DNA from: Candidatus Pacearchaeota archaeon
GTDB lineage: Archaea > Nanobdellota > Nanobdellia > Pacearchaeales > GW2011-AR1
Length of the DNA stretch: 41,309 nucleotides
Assembly (NCBI GenBank): GCA_023136775.1
Contig: JAGLQO010000012.1
Coordinates: forward strand, 1-41,309
Direction: 5' to 3'
Shown here: positions 8,040 through 16,134 of the stretch, piece by piece
Position numbering within the stretch: position 1 is the first letter of the stretch
How the letters are laid out: each line of letters opens with the position of its first letter
Program-made: the position numbers and the translations under genes
The notes under the pieces: model-generated
Database searches by the model: none
What the model was told of the DNA's origin: nothing
What the model saw: the letters and a program-made list of their open reading frames with translations, nothing else

Positions 8040-9227
8040 TTAAAATGGTAGGTAAAAAATAATTGTTGGGATTAGGATTGATGCCATTAGTAGGTTTCTT
8101 TTGGTTTCTAGCTCGATGCAGGTTAGTCCGAGGAGGGTGGAGACAATTAGAACTAGGAGTCCTAGGATCCCTGTGAAATAAATTGTGATTAGGATTAGAA
8201 AAATTAAAATGGTGTAGGAAATTTTTGTGTAATTTATTTTGTGAATTTGTTTGGCAATTGTTTTTGACGAAAATAAAGTTAAGGGAATTGCTAGGAGGGA
8301 GGTTAGGATGATTGTTATTAGGATTGTTATTAGGTTTCTCGAGGATATATTTAGAATTTGAGAGATTGCGGCGGCGGTTCCTGTTCTGGTTTTTTGAAAA
8401 AGATAAAGCGTTAGAAATGAAGTTGACATTATGAGGGTGTTAATACTTCCAAGTAAAATCATGAATTGTTCGTTGTTTAACTTTTTGAAAATTGATGAAG
8501 AAATAATTGCGGCTTGACTGCTTCCGAGTCCTGGAAGAAGTGAACAAATTGGAGAAATTAAAATTGTCGCTAAAGTTGGTTTTATTAATTTAGATTTTTT
8601 AATAGAGAAGTTTTCTATGATTTGTTTTGGAGGAATTGATTTTGTTTTGATTGAGTGAATTATGGTAGAGGTCCCGAAAAGTCCTGTTAAAAGTGGAAGG
8701 AGTGGATTTGGTAAATTTAAATTAAAAGTTGACATTCCTAAGAATCCAGCGAGGAGGAATATTAAAATTGAAGTTGTTTTATTTGATTCGTTTAACAGCA
8801 AAAAAATTGAAATCCAAATTAAAATGAATCCCATCATTTGTTTAATTATTGGATAAATTTTAGGAATAATAAAAAAGAAAATTGGAATAATTATTATTAA
8901 TGAAATGATTGCTATGACAGAACCAGTTAAAGTTAATTTTGTTGCATGGTGTCCATGACCTTTTAGTAAAAATTTGTGTCCAGGCAAAATTCCAAGGCAA
9001 GTGTCTGAATCTGGAGCTCCGAGGAATATTGATGGAATGAAATTTAGAAAGGTATGAGTAATTGAGGTCGCTGTTATAAAAATTAGAAAATATGATGTTG
9101 GTAATTTTAAGAGTATAGGAATTGAAATTATTGATGTGGCGATGAGGTTCGTATGGATTCCTGGAGTTAATCCTGTGAGTGTTCCAGCGATAATTCCTAT
9201 TAAAAATGAAAATATTGTTCCCAACAT
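8040..9227 (-). CDS. TctA/DUF112-type tripartite tricarboxylate transporter permease
   Basis: A 395-residue, very hydrophobic protein with about ten membrane helices. Two signature loops support the family: LTGLTPGIHTN near residue 20 and LLPGLGSSQAA near residue 230. They are the inverted-repeat PG-rich loops of TctA-like permeases, and FLGAPDSDTCLGILPGH after the first repeat fits as well. Bacterial TctA works with TctB and a periplasmic binding protein; neither is visible nearby, as is usual for the archaeal stand-alone DUF112 members. The substrate cannot be read from the sequence. The gene is transcribed away from the sensor gene at 9490 and shares the 262-bp upstream region with it. Confidence 0.75.
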   Translation of the reverse strand: MLGTIFSFLIGIIAGTLTGLTPGIHTNLIATSIISIPILLKLPTSYFLIFITATSITHTFLNFIPSIFLGAPDSDTCLGILPGHKFLLKGHGHHATKLTLTGSVIAIISLIIIIPIFFFIIPKIYPIIKQMMGFILIWISIFLLLNESNKTTSILIFLLAGFLGMSTFNLNLPNPLLPLLTGLFGTSTIIHSIKTKSIPPKQIIENFSIKKSKLIKPTLATILISPICSLLPGLGSSQAAIISSSIFKKLNNEQFMILLGSINTLIMSTSFLTLYLFQKTRTGTAAAISQILNISSRNLITILITIILTSLLAIPLTLFSSKTIAKQIHKINYTKISYTILIFLILITIYFTGILGLLVLIVSTLLGLTCIELETKRNLLMASILIPTIIFYLPF

Positions 9228-9489
9228 TAAAGAGTTAATGGAATTTTTTTATTGAAGTTTATTTTAGTTTTGGGATAAATATTTGTTTTTTAGTTAAATA
9301 ATTTATTAGATTGTGACAAGTGGGTTTTTTTGATATGATGATTATATCGACGAGGATAAAGTTTAAATATTTTTTTGATTAAATGAATTTGACCTTGTCT
9401 TATATTATACTTGTCAATAGAAGGATTTGGGTTCAAATTTACAAAACATTTATATACTAATTAATTAATATTTATTTAGAGGGGATAAA
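9228..9489. promoter_or_regulatory. Divergent promoter region
   Basis: Lies between the permease (minus) and the chemosensor (plus). For the plus gene, a TATA-like CATTTATATAC follows an A-rich BRE-like stretch about 35 bases before the ATG, and GAGGGG serves as ribosome site. A small palindrome TTGTGACAA occurs at 9311-9319. No gene seen. Confidence 0.5.
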
Positions 9490-10770
9490 ATGAGGATAAA
9501 ACAGAAATTAATTATAGCATCTTTAGCATTGACTATTATTCCGTTATTAGTTTTGGGAATTTTTTCATTTAATCTTGTTAGTAGTTCTGTTGATGGGAAT
9601 GTTGAAGAAAAGTTAATTGATCAATCTAAGAGTTGGAAATTATTGGTTGAATCTTATAATAGTGAAATTGAAGCCCAAGAAATTGCCGCAAGGCAGACGG
9701 CTAATGATATTGTGACTGCACAAGCAAAAGCAACTTATGAATTGATTGAAAAATCATTGGATGATGGTGGAAGGGTTTTGAGTAGTAGTGAGTCAGCTGA
9801 TGTTTTAACTCGTATGAGTCATCATACCGTTGGTGAAACCGGCTATATTTGGGTTCTTGATTATGAAGGTAATTATATTTTATCTTTAGACCAGTTAAGA
9901 GATGGTGATAATATTTGGATGGCGAAGGATTTTGATGGTAATTATTTGGTTCAAGATTTGGTTAACAAAGGAAAAGCTGTTCAGGGTTCTGAAATAGCAT
10001 ATCATTCTTATTGGTGGGCTAATGAGGGTGAAGAAGTGCCTAGAGAAAAAATTGCCGCAATGATTCATTTTCCAGAATTAGAGTGGGTTGTTGGTATTTC
10101 AACTTATTATGATGATTTAGTTGATATGAATTATCGTGAAACAACTATGGAAAGTGTGAAGAATTTGGTTGCGCAACAACAGGTTGGAGCAACAGGATAT
10201 ATTTGGGTAGTAGATAGTGACGGAGTTTATCAAGTTTCAAAAGATAGATTAAGAGATGGTGAGGATATTAATGAGGCTAAAGATGCCGATGGAGTTTTAT
10301 TTATTCAAGAGGCCGTAAAGAAGGCAAAAGCTGCAGGAGATGATGCAGATTTACAAAAATATCCTTGGAAAAATATTGGTGAAAATACTGCAAGATTAAA
10401 AATTGCAGGAGTTAGTTATGTTAGTGAATGGGATTGGATTATTGGAGTGAGTGCTTATTATGATGATTTTGAAGAAACAAGAGAAATCGCAAAAGCAGTT
10501 ATTATTTTGATTTTACTAACCATGTTAATTAGTGGAATTGTATCTTTCATGATTGCTATCCGTATTTCAAAACCTTTGACTCGATTAAAAGGTGTTGCTG
10601 ACGAAATTACAAAAGGTAATTTAGATGTTGAAATGCCTGAGATTAAGACTAAGGATGAAATTTATGACCTTAATGAAGGAATTAAGGGAATTTTAGCAGC
10701 AGTTGAATTTTTAACTGGTGAAGTTGAAAAAGCTAATCCTTCAAAGAAGGGAGGAAAAAAATCAAAATAA
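9490..10770 (+). CDS. Double-Cache membrane chemosensor with HAMP but no signalling domain
   Basis: A 426-residue membrane sensor. Seen: membrane helix 1 (about residues 8-30); an extracytoplasmic region with two sCache_2-like repeats, each with TGYIWV, a Tyr/Asp-rich strand, LRDG and then WVVGIS or WIIGVS (about 115-215 and 230-330); membrane helix 2 (about 333-355); and a HAMP domain (about 356-410) ending in a coiled helix. Classical receptors continue with about 250 residues of methyl-accepting hairpin. Here the protein stops after a Lys-rich tail (KKGGKKSK). The signalling hairpin is encoded separately at 12064-13122, so the receptor is probably split. Cache domains of this type often sense small organic acids, but the ligand cannot be read. 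A small gene follows after one base. Confidence 0.85.
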   Translation: MRIKQKLIIASLALTIIPLLVLGIFSFNLVSSSVDGNVEEKLIDQSKSWKLLVESYNSEIEAQEIAARQTANDIVTAQAKATYELIEKSLDDGGRVLSSSESADVLTRMSHHTVGETGYIWVLDYEGNYILSLDQLRDGDNIWMAKDFDGNYLVQDLVNKGKAVQGSEIAYHSYWWANEGEEVPREKIAAMIHFPELEWVVGISTYYDDLVDMNYRETTMESVKNLVAQQQVGATGYIWVVDSDGVYQVSKDRLRDGEDINEAKDADGVLFIQEAVKKAKAAGDDADLQKYPWKNIGENTARLKIAGVSYVSEWDWIIGVSAYYDDFEETREIAKAVIILILLTMLISGIVSFMIAIRISKPLTRLKGVADEITKGNLDVEMPEIKTKDEIYDLNEGIKGILAAVEFLTGEVEKANPSKKGGKKSK

Positions 10771-10771
10771 G

Positions 10772-10939
10772 ATGGGAGCAAAATTGGTTGAATATTACGG
10801 TAAGGCTAAAGAAAAGGGTGGAGTTACTGCTCAAATAAAATTAGCTACGATAACAAAGATGTCTAGTCAAAAGGCTGGAAGCGTTCCAGATTCTCCTGAA
10901 AACATTAAGATTTTTGAGGATGCTATGTCTCAAATATAG
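10772..10939 (+). CDS. Small unrecognised protein downstream of the sensor
   Basis: A 55-residue protein whose ATG lies one base after the sensor stop (TAAGATG), so translational coupling is likely. It is soluble, rich in Lys and Ala, and has no membrane segment or Cys. A PDSPENIKIFEDAM segment near the C-terminus looks like a helix start after a Pro-rich turn. I do not recognise the family. The coupling to a HAMP-ended sensor makes a receptor accessory or linker role possible, but that is inference only. The reading frame is intact and ends just before the convergent region. Confidence 0.6.
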   Translation: MGAKLVEYYGKAKEKGGVTAQIKLATITKMSSQKAGSVPDSPENIKIFEDAMSQI

Positions 10940-11102
10940 TTGAGGTTTTATTTTTATTAATTATCTATTTTAAGCGGTGTAGCGTGTTTTTATTATGATT
11001 GTATAAATTGTTAGATATCTATAATCTTTTATTTGGACGTTCCTATTGGCTTTTGAGATGCCTTTTAGCTCCTGTCTAATAGTTATATTTTAATATTTAA
11101 TT
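10940..11102. terminator. Convergent T-rich terminator region
   Basis: Lies between the plus-strand small gene and the minus-strand cheW. T-runs occur on the plus strand (TTTTATTTTTATT just after the stop at 10939) and A-runs give T-runs for the minus strand near 11090-11110, as expected for archaeal oligo-T termination. No gene seen. Confidence 0.45.
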
Positions 11103-12062
11103 TTAAAGAAATGGACTTTTGTTTGAGACTTTTTCATCTTTAGCCTTAGTAACTTTTTCATCTTCAGCTTTTTCTTCTTTTATTGCCTCAACAATTTCAT
11201 CAACAGCTTTTTCATCAACTACAACTTCTTTTTTTATTACTGGTTTAATAACTTCTATTTCTTTTTCAACTTCTTTAACAATTTTTTCTTCTTTGACTGC
11301 TTCGGCCTTTTCTTCTTTAACTGCTTCAACTTTTTCATCCTCTATTGCTTCTTTTTTTACCTCTTCAACAATTTCATCTTTTTTAGCTTCAGCTTTGTTT
11401 TTTTCATCTTTTTCTATTATTTCCTCTGCGAGTTTTTCAATTTCTTTTTCATTAACAATTGACTTTTCGTCTTCTTTAACTGTTGTTTTTTCTAGTGTGT
11501 TTTTTATTGGTTGAATTTTCTTACTTTCTTTAAGAGACTCTTTTAATTCTTTTTCATCAAGAAGATTTTCAATATTTAAAATTATAATTAATCTTTTTTC
11601 TAAAACTGCAACTCCGGTCAAGTAATTAAGATGAATTTTTTTGGAAAGAATTGATGGAGGATTTTTAATATATTTTTCATTTATTTTTGTAATTTCATTT
11701 ACTTTATCTATTAATAATCCAAATTGTTCACCATTAATTTCTGTTACTAAAATTTGTTTTCCGTCGGTGTTTTCTAAATTAAATTTTTCACCAAGGTCAA
11801 TAATTGAGATAATCTTTCCCCTAACATTAATTAATCCAGAAATAAAACTTGGAGAGTTCGGAATTTTTGTAATTTCAGGTTTTTCTATTATTTCTCTTGT
11901 ATTGTGGATTTCTATAGCATATTCTTCATCTGCTAAATTAAAGACAACTAATTGTTTTTCGTTTCCCGACGATTCCTCTTTATTTATTTCAGTTATATCG
12001 GAATTTATTAGTAAAGATTCGCTTGAAGAATTATCACTCGATATTTTATCCTCGGAATTCAT
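11103..12062 (-). CDS. cheW: CheW coupling protein with long Glu/Lys-rich tail
   Basis: A 319-residue protein. Residues about 35-175 form a CheW domain: LVVFNLADEEYAIEI, TREII, ITKIPNSPSFISGLINVRGKIISIIDLG, and the C-terminal GVAVLEKRLIIILNIE strand. CheW links CheA to receptors in the cytoplasmic array. The remaining ~145 residues are a low-complexity charged tail of KEEKAEAVKEE-type repeats, predicted to be a long helix or disordered. Usual CheW is about 150-180 residues, so the tail doubles the length. The gene starts one base after the stop of the soluble receptor gene, forming a two-gene operon. The tail could tether the array to another partner (inference). A CheV is excluded because no receiver domain is present. 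Confidence 0.9.
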   Translation of the reverse strand: MNSEDKISSDNSSSESLLINSDITEINKEESSGNEKQLVVFNLADEEYAIEIHNTREIIEKPEITKIPNSPSFISGLINVRGKIISIIDLGEKFNLENTDGKQILVTEINGEQFGLLIDKVNEITKINEKYIKNPPSILSKKIHLNYLTGVAVLEKRLIIILNIENLLDEKELKESLKESKKIQPIKNTLEKTTVKEDEKSIVNEKEIEKLAEEIIEKDEKNKAEAKKDEIVEEVKKEAIEDEKVEAVKEEKAEAVKEEKIVKEVEKEIEVIKPVIKKEVVVDEKAVDEIVEAIKEEKAEDEKVTKAKDEKVSNKSPFL

Positions 12063-12063
12063 T

Positions 12064-13122
12064 TTAACTGACGAGTTTTAATAACTCCTGGTTTTTTTCG
12101 TTAACTTCTGTTAGTGTGATTATTTCTGTCTTTGCTATGGAAGAAACCTCTTTTGCTCCAGCCATATTTTGTTGTGCTGTTGCAGACATTTCTGTCATTG
12201 AGTTAACTGTTTGTTGACTTCCTGCACTTAATTGTTCTGTTGCTGCAGAAATTTCTTGAATTTGAGTAGAAACGCTATTTACATCAGTTGCAATTTCTCC
12301 TAAAGATTTTAATGCAGTATTAATTGTTATTGCTCCTTCATTGATTTTTTTATTTGCCTCACCCATGGAGTCAGCTGCAACCTTAGTGTCTTCTTGAATA
12401 TCATTTACTAAATTAGAAATTTGATCTGCGGCTTGTTTCGATTCTTCCGCTAGTTTTTTTACTTCTTCAGAAACTACTGCAAAACCCCTTCCGGCTTCTC
12501 CTGCTCTTGCTGCTTCAATTGCAGCGTTTAATGCAAGAAGATTTGTTTGATTGGAAATATTTGTAATAAATCCAATTATTTTACTTATTTCAGTTCCTTT
12601 TTCACTTAAAGTTTTTATTGCAGAGGTTGAGCCCGCGAATGTTTTTTTTATTTCCTCTGTTTGTTCAATTGCTTTTTTAGCAGCAGCAGTTCCATCTTTT
12701 GCCTTTTCATTTACCTTTCCTGAAGTTGCTGCGACTTCCTGGGTGGTGGCGGAAATTTGTTGAATACTTGTACTCATTTCCATTGTAGCTTTTCCAACCT
12801 CTTCTGTCTTTTTTGTTTGCTGTTCGCTTGCTGTTGCTATTCCTTCAATTGTTTCAGCAACTTGTTGAAATACAGCATTGACAGTTTCGGAAGAAGAAGC
12901 CATTTCAGTTACGAGTGTTTTAATTTTTTGACTTTTATCTTCTGTGCTAAGTTCTTCTGTTTCGGATGGCCCTACATTTGTTTTAGATTCTTCCGTACTT
13001 GATTCTTTTGTCTCAGATGGTTCTACATCAGAGTCTTTTGTCTCTTTCTCAGAATTTTTCACCTCTGTTTCGGAATTGTCTTCGTAAGCTTTCCCTCCAG
13101 ATGTTCTTGATAAATTTACCAT
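12064..13122 (-). CDS. Soluble methyl-accepting chemotaxis signalling protein
   Basis: A 352-residue cytoplasmic protein with no membrane segment and no sensory domain. The first ~75 residues are disordered and Ser/Glu/Thr-rich. The rest is a methyl-accepting hairpin with the hallmark tip: [19 protein letters not shown] and [18 protein letters not shown] (about residues 190-235). Glu/Gln/Ala-rich flanks could carry methylation sites. There is no C-terminal NWETF-type tether. It is co-transcribed with cheW and lies convergent to the HAMP-ended membrane sensor. Two readings fit: the output half of a split receptor working with that sensor, or an independent cytoplasmic receptor. A TATA-like GGTTTAAATATTC lies about 35 bases upstream. 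Confidence 0.9.
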   Translation of the reverse strand: MVNLSRTSGGKAYEDNSETEVKNSEKETKDSDVEPSETKESSTEESKTNVGPSETEELSTEDKSQKIKTLVTEMASSSETVNAVFQQVAETIEGIATASEQQTKKTEEVGKATMEMSTSIQQISATTQEVAATSGKVNEKAKDGTAAAKKAIEQTEEIKKTFAGSTSAIKTLSEKGTEISKIIGFITNISNQTNLLALNAAIEAARAGEAGRGFAVVSEEVKKLAEESKQAADQISNLVNDIQEDTKVAADSMGEANKKINEGAITINTALKSLGEIATDVNSVSTQIQEISAATEQLSAGSQQTVNSMTEMSATAQQNMAGAKEVSSIAKTEIITLTEVNEKNQELLKLVS

Positions 13123-13186
13123 ACTCTTTTTTCTATATTTATTATTGTTTTTGAATATTTAAACCTTTCTTTAAATTTTGGGAATT

Positions 13187-13972
13187 TTAAAGAGCGGTTA
13201 TTTCTACTGATAATTTTTTTGCAATTTCTTTATATTTTTTTGCAATTTTTGATTTGGGATTATGATGAGAAAGTGGTTTTCCTGCAGCTTGAGATATAAA
13301 AATATCTTCTGAATAAGGTAATGTAAAAACGGGTTTGTTTAAATATCTTTCAACATCGGCTTGTATTTCTTTTCCGTAATTTCTTTTCCATGGTAGAGAA
13401 GTATCATTTGATTTTGTTACAAGTGCCATTGATATGTTTAAATTGAGATCTAGTTTTTTAAAAAAATCAAAAAAAGATTCATTAAAGATTGATAAACTTT
13501 CTAGTGAAAATACTCCCACGTCGAGAACCATAACTATTTCATCTGCCGCTATTAAACCATTGATTATAAAATGCCCGTGAGAAGGGGGAGTGTCTATTAA
13601 AATAAAATCATAATATTCTTTTATTTCTTTAATTGCGTTCGTTAAAATTAATGCTTCAGATTTTCCATCATATGTTTTTATATTTGCCATCGATAAATTA
13701 TGGTTTGTTGGTGCTATATGAAGATTTTCAAAATTTGTTTTTAAAATTATACTTGTCATAAGTTCTTTTCTGTCCATTATGTGGAGCATATGAGTTTCTA
13801 GTTTTTGGTTGTTTATTCCTAGTCCAGAAGTTGCGTTTCCTTGTGGGTCTAAGTCTATCACTAAAACCTTGTGTCCTTCTTTTGCTAAAGCACCTGCGAT
13901 GTTTATACAAGAAGTTGTTTTTCCAGTACCACCTTTGTAATGAGCAAATGTTATTATTTTTGAGTCCCTCAT
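13187..13972 (-). CDS. ParA/MinD-family ATPase in chemotaxis locus
   Basis: A 261-residue P-loop ATPase of the deviant Walker A type. Seen: KGGTGKTT with signature Lys13 and Lys18, Walker A' IDLDPQGNATSG, and DFILIDTPP. Such ATPases position plasmids, septum factors or chemoreceptor clusters (ParC in Vibrio, PpfA in Rhodobacter). No ParB or centromere-like repeats are nearby. The gene sits directly upstream of the mcp-cheW pair and divergent from the receiver genes, which favours a role in placing or partitioning the array (inference from context). A TATA-like ATTTAAAT lies about 28 bases before the ATG, suggesting a nearly leaderless transcript. No C-terminal amphipathic membrane helix of MinD type is obvious. 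Confidence 0.8.
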   Translation of the reverse strand: MRDSKIITFAHYKGGTGKTTSCINIAGALAKEGHKVLVIDLDPQGNATSGLGINNQKLETHMLHIMDRKELMTSIILKTNFENLHIAPTNHNLSMANIKTYDGKSEALILTNAIKEIKEYYDFILIDTPPSHGHFIINGLIAADEIVMVLDVGVFSLESLSIFNESFFDFFKKLDLNLNISMALVTKSNDTSLPWKRNYGKEIQADVERYLNKPVFTLPYSEDIFISQAAGKPLSHHNPKSKIAKKYKEIAKKLSVEITAL

Positions 13973-14207
13973 TTTCTATTCTAGAAGCATTAGCATTTAA
14001 ATACTTTTAATTATTTGTAAAATTTATTTTTGTTTAATAAGGGTGATAAAATATTGATGAATTTTTAATATGCCGACGACAATTGTTTATATAATATAAT
14101 TATCATTATGAAAGTTTGGGAAAAATGGTAAAAATATTTCTTTAAACGTCAGAGCAGAATATGTTAATGGAAACATTTAAATATTAAGAACTTCTTTTTG
14201 GTATAAG
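13973..14207. promoter_or_regulatory. Divergent promoter region between parA-like and receiver genes
   Basis: For the plus strand, GGAAACATTTAAATATT has its TATA at 14176-14183, about 25 bases before the ATG at 14208, which implies a leaderless message. For the minus strand a TTTAAAT box lies near 14000. The middle is AT-rich with no gene and no clear palindrome. Confidence 0.5.
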
Positions 14208-14570
14208 ATGGTGAAAATATTAACGATTGAGGATTCTATTTTTGAGAGGAAGGCTATAATGGGGCTTTTGAAGAAGGGGGGATATGAGGATGTTATTGAG
14301 GCTGAGAATGGATCTGAAGGTATTGAAAAATATAAACTTGAAAAGCCAGACCTTGTTTTATTAGATTTAAGACTTCCTGGAGAACCTGCTGGGTTAGATG
14401 TATATAAAGAGCTTAAAAAAATCAATATGAGTGTTAAGTGCATTGTTGTTAGTATATTAAGAAAGGAAGCTGCTATAAAAGAGGCGCTTGATTTGGGTGT
14501 TGCAGCCTATGTTGTAAAACCAGTTACTGAAGAAAAGTTGCTTCCTGAGGTAAAGAAGTTGTTAGGATAA
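14208..14570 (+). CDS. Single-domain response regulator, CheY-like
   Basis: A 120-residue stand-alone receiver. Acidic pocket E8/D9, phospho-acceptor D53 in LVLLDLRL, a Ser in place of the usual Thr (VVSIL), and the conserved Lys in VVKP. The loop after D53 is unusual: PGEPAGLDV instead of a P-x-x-G-x-D pattern. The D/E pocket and KP motif suggest it is phosphorylatable. Its stop overlaps the start of the next receiver gene by one base (TAATG), so the two are co-translated. As one of two adjacent receivers it could be the output regulator or a phosphate sink for CheA (inference). Confidence 0.8.
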   Translation: MVKILTIEDSIFERKAIMGLLKKGGYEDVIEAENGSEGIEKYKLEKPDLVLLDLRLPGEPAGLDVYKELKKINMSVKCIVVSILRKEAAIKEALDLGVAAYVVKPVTEEKLLPEVKKLLG

Positions 14571-14929
14571 TGGTAAAAATATTAGTTGTTGATGATAGTG
14601 CGTTTATGAGAAAGATTCTTATTAATACTTTAAAGAAAGAGGATTATAATGATATAGTTGAGGGTGAGAATGGTGTTGAAGCCGTTGAAAAATATAAATC
14701 TGAAAAGCCAGACTTGGTTCTTTTGGATGTTGTTATGGAGAAAAAAGAGGGTATAGATGCATTAAAAGAGATTATGGCGATTGATGTTACTGCAAAAGTA
14801 ATTATGGTTACTGCTGTTGGGCAAGAGCAGATGGTTAGAGAGGCAATGTCTTCAGGAGCTAAAGGGTATATTGTAAAACCATTTAATGCTGAGAAGGTAA
14901 TAGAAACGATTAAAGGGCTTCTTGGATAA
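14570..14929 (+). CDS. cheY: CheY response regulator
   Basis: A 119-residue receiver with every canonical feature: VVDDSAFMR (D8, D9), phospho-acceptor D53 in LVLLDVVM, the Thr of VTAVGQE, and the Lys of IVKPF. This is a better match to chemotaxis CheY than its upstream neighbour, particularly DDSAFMRK. It should take phosphate from CheA and carry the signal. In other archaea CheY-P binds CheF at the archaellum, but no CheF or archaellum gene is present here, so its target is open. The two receivers share the DYNDIVEGENG-type stretch and probably arose by duplication. Confidence 0.88.
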   Translation: MVKILVVDDSAFMRKILINTLKKEDYNDIVEGENGVEAVEKYKSEKPDLVLLDVVMEKKEGIDALKEIMAIDVTAKVIMVTAVGQEQMVREAMSSGAKGYIVKPFNAEKVIETIKGLLG

Positions 14930-14951
14930 AATTATAATTTTTTTAATGTAT

Positions 14952-14965
14952 AGATATTTAAATAT
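14952..14965 (+). promoter_or_regulatory. Promoter of cheB
   Basis: A TATA-like ATATTTAAATATTC is centred about 27 bases before the cheB ATG in the 56-base gap after cheY, which predicts a leaderless cheB transcript. Confidence 0.45.
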
Positions 14966-14985
14966 TCTTTAACTTATTTATTTGT

Positions 14986-15996
14986 ATGGGTGAAAATATA
15001 AAGAAGGTTTTGATTATTGATGACAGAGGAGATTATGTTAATTTTTTGAAAGAAACTCTTGAGGAGACAGGCAAAGTAAAAATAACTATTGCAACAAAAT
15101 ATTTTTCAATTTTAAGTCAAATAAGTTTGGATTTTGATGTAATTTTATTGAATATTAAAATAGAGAAAATTTCTGGTCTTGATGTTTTATATCAGATAAT
15201 GCAGAATAACCCAACGCCAGTTATTGTTATGACGGGAGATTCTGATTTTAGTTCAGAAGAAACATTAACGGCTTTAAAATATGGAGCAGTAGATTTTTTA
15301 GAAATTAATAATAATATGAATTTTTTAAAAAGAGAAAGAGAAAAATTAATTGCATTAATTAAGTCTGCTTCTTTGATAAATGTAAAGAAAACATTTTTTA
15401 GAAAAGTTAAAGAGTTAAAAAAAGTTACAAAAAGTTCTGATAAAATTGTTGTCTTGGGATCTAGTACTGGAGGTCCGAGCGTAGTTACTTCTATCTTGGA
15501 GTCATTTCCTGAAGATTTTCCGACCCCCATTTTTATCATACAGCATATGGGAAAGAATTTTACTAGAATTTTTGCAAGTAGGTTGAATAGATTATGTAAG
15601 GTTGTTGTTAAGGAGGCGGAGCATAAGGAGGAAATAAAAAAAAGTATTGCTTATGTTGCCCCCGGAGGATTTAATTTGGAGGTTTCTAGGTTTGGAAATA
15701 AAAATATTATTCTTTTGACTGAAAAAAAATCTTCATTGACACCCTCAATAGATTTAGCAATTTCTTCAATAGCTAAGATATATGAGGAAAAAACTGTAGC
15801 GATTATTTTAACTGGAATGGGGTCTGATGGGTCCAGGGGAATTGATTTGGTTAAAAAGTATGGAGGAAAAGTTATTGCTCAAAATAAAAAATCTTCTGTT
15901 GTATTTGGTATGCCAAAAGTTGTGATTGAACAGGGTAATGCTGATTTTGTTCTTTCGGAAAATTTGATTAGTAAAAAGATTAATGAGTTGTTATAA
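14986..15996 (+). CDS. cheB: CheB methylesterase with a receiver lacking the phospho-acceptor Asp
   Basis: A 336-residue protein: an N-terminal receiver (1-125) and a C-terminal CheB methylesterase/deamidase (about 150-336). The catalytic Ser160 lies in GSSTGGP, His187 in QHMG, and Asp in GMGSDGSRG, so the esterase looks intact. The receiver keeps the metal-binding D12/D13 but has Asn56 (VILLNIKI) where the phospho-Asp should be. The usual Lys-Pro motif is missing (FLEINNN instead). Activation by CheA phosphorylation is therefore unlikely, or Asn56 mimics a fixed state. The role is demethylation of receptor glutamates. No cheR partner methyltransferase is in the window. Confidence 0.9.
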   Translation: MGENIKKVLIIDDRGDYVNFLKETLEETGKVKITIATKYFSILSQISLDFDVILLNIKIEKISGLDVLYQIMQNNPTPVIVMTGDSDFSSEETLTALKYGAVDFLEINNNMNFLKREREKLIALIKSASLINVKKTFFRKVKELKKVTKSSDKIVVLGSSTGGPSVVTSILESFPEDFPTPIFIIQHMGKNFTRIFASRLNRLCKVVVKEAEHKEEIKKSIAYVAPGGFNLEVSRFGNKNIILLTEKKSSLTPSIDLAISSIAKIYEEKTVAIILTGMGSDGSRGIDLVKKYGGKVIAQNKKSSVVFGMPKVVIEQGNADFVLSENLISKKINELL

Positions 15997-16134
15997 TGTT
16001 GTGGCAATTTGTTTTGTTATTTTGAATATTATTGATAATAAGAAGCTAATCTAAAGAAATTATTAATAGATGTGTCAAAACAAAAGGTTTATATGGGTTT
16101 TTATATATTAATTTTTAATTGGGAGAATTAGGGG
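15997..16134 (+). promoter_or_regulatory. Promoter of the cheA operon
   Basis: A TATA-like GGTTTATATGGG lies at about 16087-16097, preceded by TGTGTCAAAAC. GGGAG precedes the tandem ATGATG start at 16135. No gene seen in the gap. Confidence 0.45.

Noticed and set aside
9425-9445. tRNA T-arm-like GGTTCAAAT before the chemosensor gene
   Set aside because: No matching acceptor, D or anticodon stems around it; the region fits a promoter.
11119-11514. Ser/Phe-rich plus-strand frame opposite the CheW tail
   Set aside because: Mirror of a GAA/AAA-rich low-complexity coding stretch, not a gene.
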